Assembly: GCA_023249835.1 (NCBI GenBank)
Contig: JAHFBY010000160.1
Coordinates: forward strand, 1 to 5,443
Length of the DNA: 5,443 bases
Origin: Elusimicrobiota bacterium
GTDB taxonomy: Bacteria; Elusimicrobiota; Elusimicrobia; 2-02-FULL-39-32
Direction of reading: 5' to 3'
The translations under genes and the position numbers were made by a program. Under the pieces are notes generated by a model. It did not search any database and was not told where the DNA came from. It saw only the letters and a list, made by a program, of their open reading frames with translations. Below, one piece after another: positions 4,867-5,443 of the stretch (positions within the stretch are counted from its first letter, which is position 1; the number at the start of each line of letters is the position of its first letter).

Positions 4867-5443
4867 ATGGGAAAAATAAAAGGTTTAAAGTGTAAAGAAT
4901 GCGGCCAAGAGTATCCGGCAGTTGCTAAACATGTCTGCGAATTTTGTTTTGGGCCCTTGGAAGTGGCGTATGATTATGACTTTATCCGTAGAGAAATCAG
5001 CAAAGAAAAAATAATGTCTCGTCCCCGCACTTTGTGGCGGTACCATGAACTCTTGCCGGTAGAGACCAAAGATGTAATTTCTTTAGGCGAAGGGTACACC
5101 CCGTTTTGGAAGTCGCGCAATTTGGGCAAGCTCTTGGGGCTTAATAACCTTTATATAAAAAATGATTCGGTTAATCCTACATTCTCATTTAAAGACCGCG
5201 TGGTTACCGTTGCTTTGACGCGCAGCCGAGAACTTGGCTTTGATGTGGTGGCGTGCGCGTCTACCGGAAACTTGGCAGGCGCGGTTGCCGCTTATGGCGC
5301 GGTTGGCCGGTTTAAAACCTTTGTGTTTATTCCCGCGGACCTGGAAATGGGCAAAGTGATTGGCGCCGGGGTATTTGACCCAATTATTGTGGCGATTGAA
5401 GGCAACTATGATGAGGTCAATAGACTTTGCTCCGAAGTTGCGG
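4867..5443 (+). CDS. thrC: Threonine synthase, N-terminal part (cut by window end)
   Basis: 192 codons are present; the family usually has about 350-450 residues, so roughly half is missing beyond the window. Threonine synthase is a cytoplasmic PLP enzyme converting O-phosphohomoserine to threonine. Residues 9-27 form a zinc ribbon (C9, C12, C24, C27), common in one ThrC subgroup. LGEGYTPF at 73-80 is the substrate-loop motif, K109 in SFKDR is the PLP lysine, and STGNLAGA (132-139) is the phosphate or carboxylate-binding loop. The ATG is preceded by AAAGGA (4854-4859), seven bases upstream, and the terminator ends 30 bases before it. Expression should be shut down by SAM through the riboswitch. 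The fold type II PLP assignment is certain. Threonine synthase is much the best match, but other enzymes of this fold on related substrates cannot be wholly excluded. Confidence 0.92.
   Translation, partial: MGKIKGLKCKECGQEYPAVAKHVCEFCFGPLEVAYDYDFIRREISKEKIMSRPRTLWRYHELLPVETKDVISLGEGYTPFWKSRNLGKLLGLNNLYIKNDSVNPTFSFKDRVVTVALTRSRELGFDVVACASTGNLAGAVAAYGAVGRFKTFVFIPADLEMGKVIGAGVFDPIIVAIEGNYDEVNRLCSEVA

Overview
The window looks like ordinary chromosome from an AT-leaning bacterium with sigma-70 type promoters (three or four good TTGACA / TATAAT-like pairs are readable). It carries an ISC-type iron-sulfur module, a HigBA toxin-antitoxin pair, a large secreted alpha-helical protein and a threonine synthase gene behind a SAM-I riboswitch. 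I cannot fix the taxon. An uncultured Gram-negative-like lineage such as Omnitrophota would fit the mix, but that is a guess.

Region 1 (about 1-1552, minus strand) is a compact operon read right to left: iscU scaffold, two tandem A-type (IscA/ErpA/HesB) carriers, a small Csx3-like protein, and perhaps the first codons of another gene at the left edge. Gaps are 9-19 bases. A strong promoter lies so close to iscU that its mRNA should be nearly leaderless. No iscS, iscR, hscA/hscB or fdx is visible here.

Region 2 (about 1670-2318, minus strand) is a higB-higA toxin-antitoxin operon. Its best-supported toxin start is a GTG that coincides with the predicted transcription start. A palindrome fills the promoter spacer and is a likely HigA operator.

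Region 3 (about 2358-4616, plus strand) is divergent from higBA. It holds a well-formed promoter with inverted repeats around its spacer and -10, then a 719-residue exported protein that resembles alpha/alpha-toroid (six-hairpin glycosidase-like) proteins. I cannot name the family.

Region 4 (about 4613-5443, plus strand) has a promoter overlapping the stop codon of the large gene, a SAM-I (S-box) riboswitch with a readable P1, antiterminator and terminator, and the first 192 codons of threonine synthase (thrC), cut by the window end. SAM should switch this gene off, which is notable because ThrC competes with methionine synthesis rather than belonging to it.

The most unusual points are the SAM riboswitch on thrC, the Csx3-like gene inside an Fe-S operon, the two predicted leaderless starts, and a G-rich 18-base element shared by two otherwise unrelated promoters. 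I see no CRISPR array, tRNA, rRNA or insertion sequence.
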